A DNA stretch of 64,000 nt from the NCBI GenBank assembly GCA_051252095.1, contig JBPOFK010000004.1, positions 62,001 through 126,000 of the forward strand, written 5' to 3'. Shown here piece by piece: positions 62,081 through 64,000 of this stretch; within the stretch, counting starts at the first letter, position 1, and the number at the start of each line of letters is the position of its first letter. This DNA is from GCA-2401735 sp051252095 (lineage in GTDB: Bacteria > Pseudomonadota > Gammaproteobacteria > Burkholderiales > Methylophilaceae). The position numbers were made by a program, and so were the translations under genes. The notes below the pieces were generated by a model that worked only from the letters and a program-made list of their open reading frames with translations, searched no databases and had not been told where the DNA came from.

Positions 62081-64000
62081 TTAAAATTCCAATGGATCTA
62101 TATCTAACGACCAACGAATTTTAGAAGCTAATTTATCAGCGCGTAACATTGGCATCCAACGCCTTAACAGTTGTTGCAATACCTGCCTGCTCGATGCTTG
62201 TAATAATAATTGACCTCTTTCCATACTCTTCAAACGTTCCATTTGTGGTCTTATAGGGTCATATATCATAACTTCCGACTTTAACGCTTTGGCATATTCT
62301 ACAGCGCTATTTAAGAAAGTAAGCACTTGCTTATAGTCCGCTGCTTCAGCTTTTAACAGTGCAAAATAACTCGTTGGCGGAAACTGCATTGCAGTGCGCT
62401 CTTCCAGTAGGGTATCAGCATAACGCTCATAATCTTGTATCTGAATCGCATCAAATAAGGCATGCTGCGGAAATGTTGTTTGAATAAGTACTTCACCAGG
62501 CTTTTCTGCACGTCCAGCACGTCCTGATACTTGCATTAACTGCGAAAATAGCCGCTCACTTGCGCGAAAATCTGGACTAAATAAAGCACTATCCGTATCA
62601 ATCACACCGACTAACGTTAAATGCGGAAAATCATGGCCTTTTGCTAGCATTTGTGTACCAACTAAAATATCAATCTTTTTTTCATAGACATTCTTGAGTA
62701 ATTTCGTAAGCTCTCCTTTATTACGCATACTGTCTCGATCAACTCTAGCAATAGTAGCGGATGGAAATAAGTTTTTTAGTGTTTTTTCCAAGCGTTGTGT
62801 TGCTTGGCCAATTGGGCTTATATCTGTGTTACCACAGCTTGGGCACTGTATCGGTATTCTTTGCGTGTGTCCGCAATGATGACATTTCAGAATTTTTTGA
62901 TTCAGGTGTACCACCAAGCGCGCGGAACAACGTGAACATGGTGCTAGCCATTGACAAGCATTGCAATGCAGCACTGGTGCGTAACCGCGCCTATTAATAA
63001 ATAACAAGCTTTGCTCATCACGCATTAATCTTGCTTTTATGGCACTGGTAAGAACAGGCGATAATCCATTTTCAGTAAGTGATTTACCAATATCAATACA
63101 GTGTATTTTAGGCAGCGTCGCACTTTCAACGGCACGCTTATTTAAACGTAACAAACCAAACTGTTGCTTTTTAGCTAGAAACCAAGCTTCGAGAGAGGGC
63201 GTAGCACTACCCATAACAATGGGGATATCTAACTGCTTAGCTCGCATAATAGCGACATCACGCGCATGATAACGCATCCCGTCCTGCTGTTTATAGGATC
63301 CATCATGCTCTTCATCTAATAGAATAAGCTTTAAGTTGCGCATCGCTGTAAAGACGCTAAGACGTGTGCCAATAACAATTTTAGCAGCTCCGTTATTTGA
63401 AGCTTGCCATGATTGTAAGCGCTCACTCTCGCTTAAATTGCTATGTAGTGTCACTAACGGATATTGACTCAATCGGCTTCTAAAGCGAGCTTCTAGCTGT
63501 GGCGTTAAATTAATTTCAGGCACGAGTATCAATGCCTGTGCTCCTTCCTCAGCCAATACAGCCTCTAGCAACCGAATATAAACTTCTGTTTTGCCACTCC
63601 CGGTAACCCCGTATAACAGCCATGGTCTGAATTGATGTCTTGCATTTAATATCGTTTCAATAGCTAGCGTCTGTTCAGTATTTAATAACGGAGCCACACT
63701 AGACGAAGGTAGGGAAGGCTTAACCGCAACCACCTCTGTTTGCACTAAGCCATCCATTTCTTTTAGTGTTGCTATGGCCTTTCGCCAACTAGGGGAAATA
63801 TTAGCTAGTTGCATTTCATTTAAGTTCTCATTACGCTGAAATGCTTCCACTACTTTACACAATACCATTTGCCTTTTTGGGATGGCTTCAATGTGTATAT
63901 CAGGCTTAAGACGATAAACAAATTGCTTACGCGTGATTGCTGGTTTAATTTGCCTTAGTCGTAAAGGCAACGTCGAAATAATCGTTTGACCCAAAGGGTA
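62081..64000 (-). CDS. priA: Primosomal replication helicase PriA (5' end off the window)
   Basis: Carries the helicase core with Walker A WLLYGVTGSGKTEVY, the DEEH box in ILLDEEHDGSYKQ, and the zinc cysteines CNACQWLAPCSRC and CHHCGHTQRIPIQCPSCG. The last motifs are LVGTQMLAKGHDFPHLTLVG and QVSGRAGRAEKPG. The frame continues past the right edge without a start of its own, so about 90-100 N-terminal residues are missing. PriA restarts stalled replication forks. Confidence 0.95.
   Translation of the reverse strand, partial: YPLGQTIISTLPLRLRQIKPAITRKQFVYRLKPDIHIEAIPKRQMVLCKVVEAFQRNENLNEMQLANISPSWRKAIATLKEMDGLVQTEVVAVKPSLPSSSVAPLLNTEQTLAIETILNARHQFRPWLLYGVTGSGKTEVYIRLLEAVLAEEGAQALILVPEINLTPQLEARFRSRLSQYPLVTLHSNLSESERLQSWQASNNGAAKIVIGTRLSVFTAMRNLKLILLDEEHDGSYKQQDGMRYHARDVAIMRAKQLDIPIVMGSATPSLEAWFLAKKQQFGLLRLNKRAVESATLPKIHCIDIGKSLTENGLSPVLTSAIKARLMRDEQSLLFINRRGYAPVLHCNACQWLAPCSRCSARLVVHLNQKILKCHHCGHTQRIPIQCPSCGNTDISPIGQATQRLEKTLKNLFPSATIARVDRDSMRNKGELTKLLKNVYEKKIDILVGTQMLAKGHDFPHLTLVGVIDTDSALFSPDFRASERLFSQLMQVSGRAGRAEKPGEVLIQTTFPQHALFDAIQIQDYERYADTLLEERTAMQFPPTSYFALLKAEAADYKQVLTFLNSAVEYAKALKSEVMIYDPIRPQMERLKSMERGQLLLQASSRQVLQQLLRRWMPMLRADKLASKIRWSLDIDPLEF

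Noticed and set aside
1..64000. CRISPR arrays, insertion sequences and prophage genes
   Set aside because: No regularly spaced repeat set, transposase or phage structural gene was seen. The only mobile-type elements are the integron and its cassettes.

Overview
The window reads as a chromosomal segment of a moderately low-GC betaproteobacterium, most likely a methylotroph of the Methylophilaceae (Methylotenera-like). Pointers are a formaldehyde-activating-enzyme (Fae) homologue, a quinoprotein-type metallo-hydrolase, the paired transglutaminase-like genes, a C-terminally extended IF-1 and a xanthomonadin-type pigment cluster. The taxonomic call is inference from gene content and base composition, not from a search.

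Layout. 1-4590: a sigma54-dependent response regulator (cut by the left edge) and its sensor kinase, divergent from a porin-like protein and a short PstS-like periplasmic protein. 4594-10389: three alkaline-phosphatase-fold envelope transferases (eptA, an eptC-like gene and an LTA-synthase-like gene). 10446-14282: a four-gene operon (thermostable-hemolysin-family/acyltransferase-like protein, acyl-AMP ligase, haem-oxygenase-like metal oxidase, SDR) behind a complete sigma54 promoter: two identical 11-bp palindromes as upstream activator sites, a perfect IHF site and a -24/-12 element. This is the best candidate for a little-described small-molecule pathway. 14293-25744: housekeeping and envelope genes (a 46-aa membrane protein, acetyltransferase, GlcG-like, MscS-family channel, two transglutaminase-like proteins, pseudouridine synthase, YidB-like, uppP, AsmA, mutY).

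25724-29206: a chromosomal integron. intI runs leftward and its 3' end overlaps mutY. An attI/cassette junction lies at 26877, followed by a GNAT cassette with a good attC, a decayed second cassette holding a SpoIIAA-like remnant, and then a markedly GC-richer puuB that looks imported. 29306-36000: small secreted and lipoprotein genes, a Fae paralogue lacking the catalytic His, an MBL hydrolase, cytochrome b561, infA, a cold-shock gene, and hemE with a duplicated 53-bp tail lying beyond its stop. 36042-45013: gltD, gltB, hemL, thiE and thiD, all leftward.

45199-61849: a large aryl-polyene/xanthomonadin-type cluster: ACP, ketosynthase plus chain-length-factor-like partner, ketoreductase, two hotdog dehydratases, acyl-AMP ligase, two acyltransferases, LolA-like carrier, MMPL exporter, polysaccharide deacetylase, PAP2 enzyme and glycosyltransferase. 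A chorismatase (FkbO/Hyg5/XanB2 type) would supply a hydroxybenzoate starter, and a flavoprotein has the halogenase WxWxIP motif. A tRNA-Gly(CCC) and the 3' part of priA close the window.
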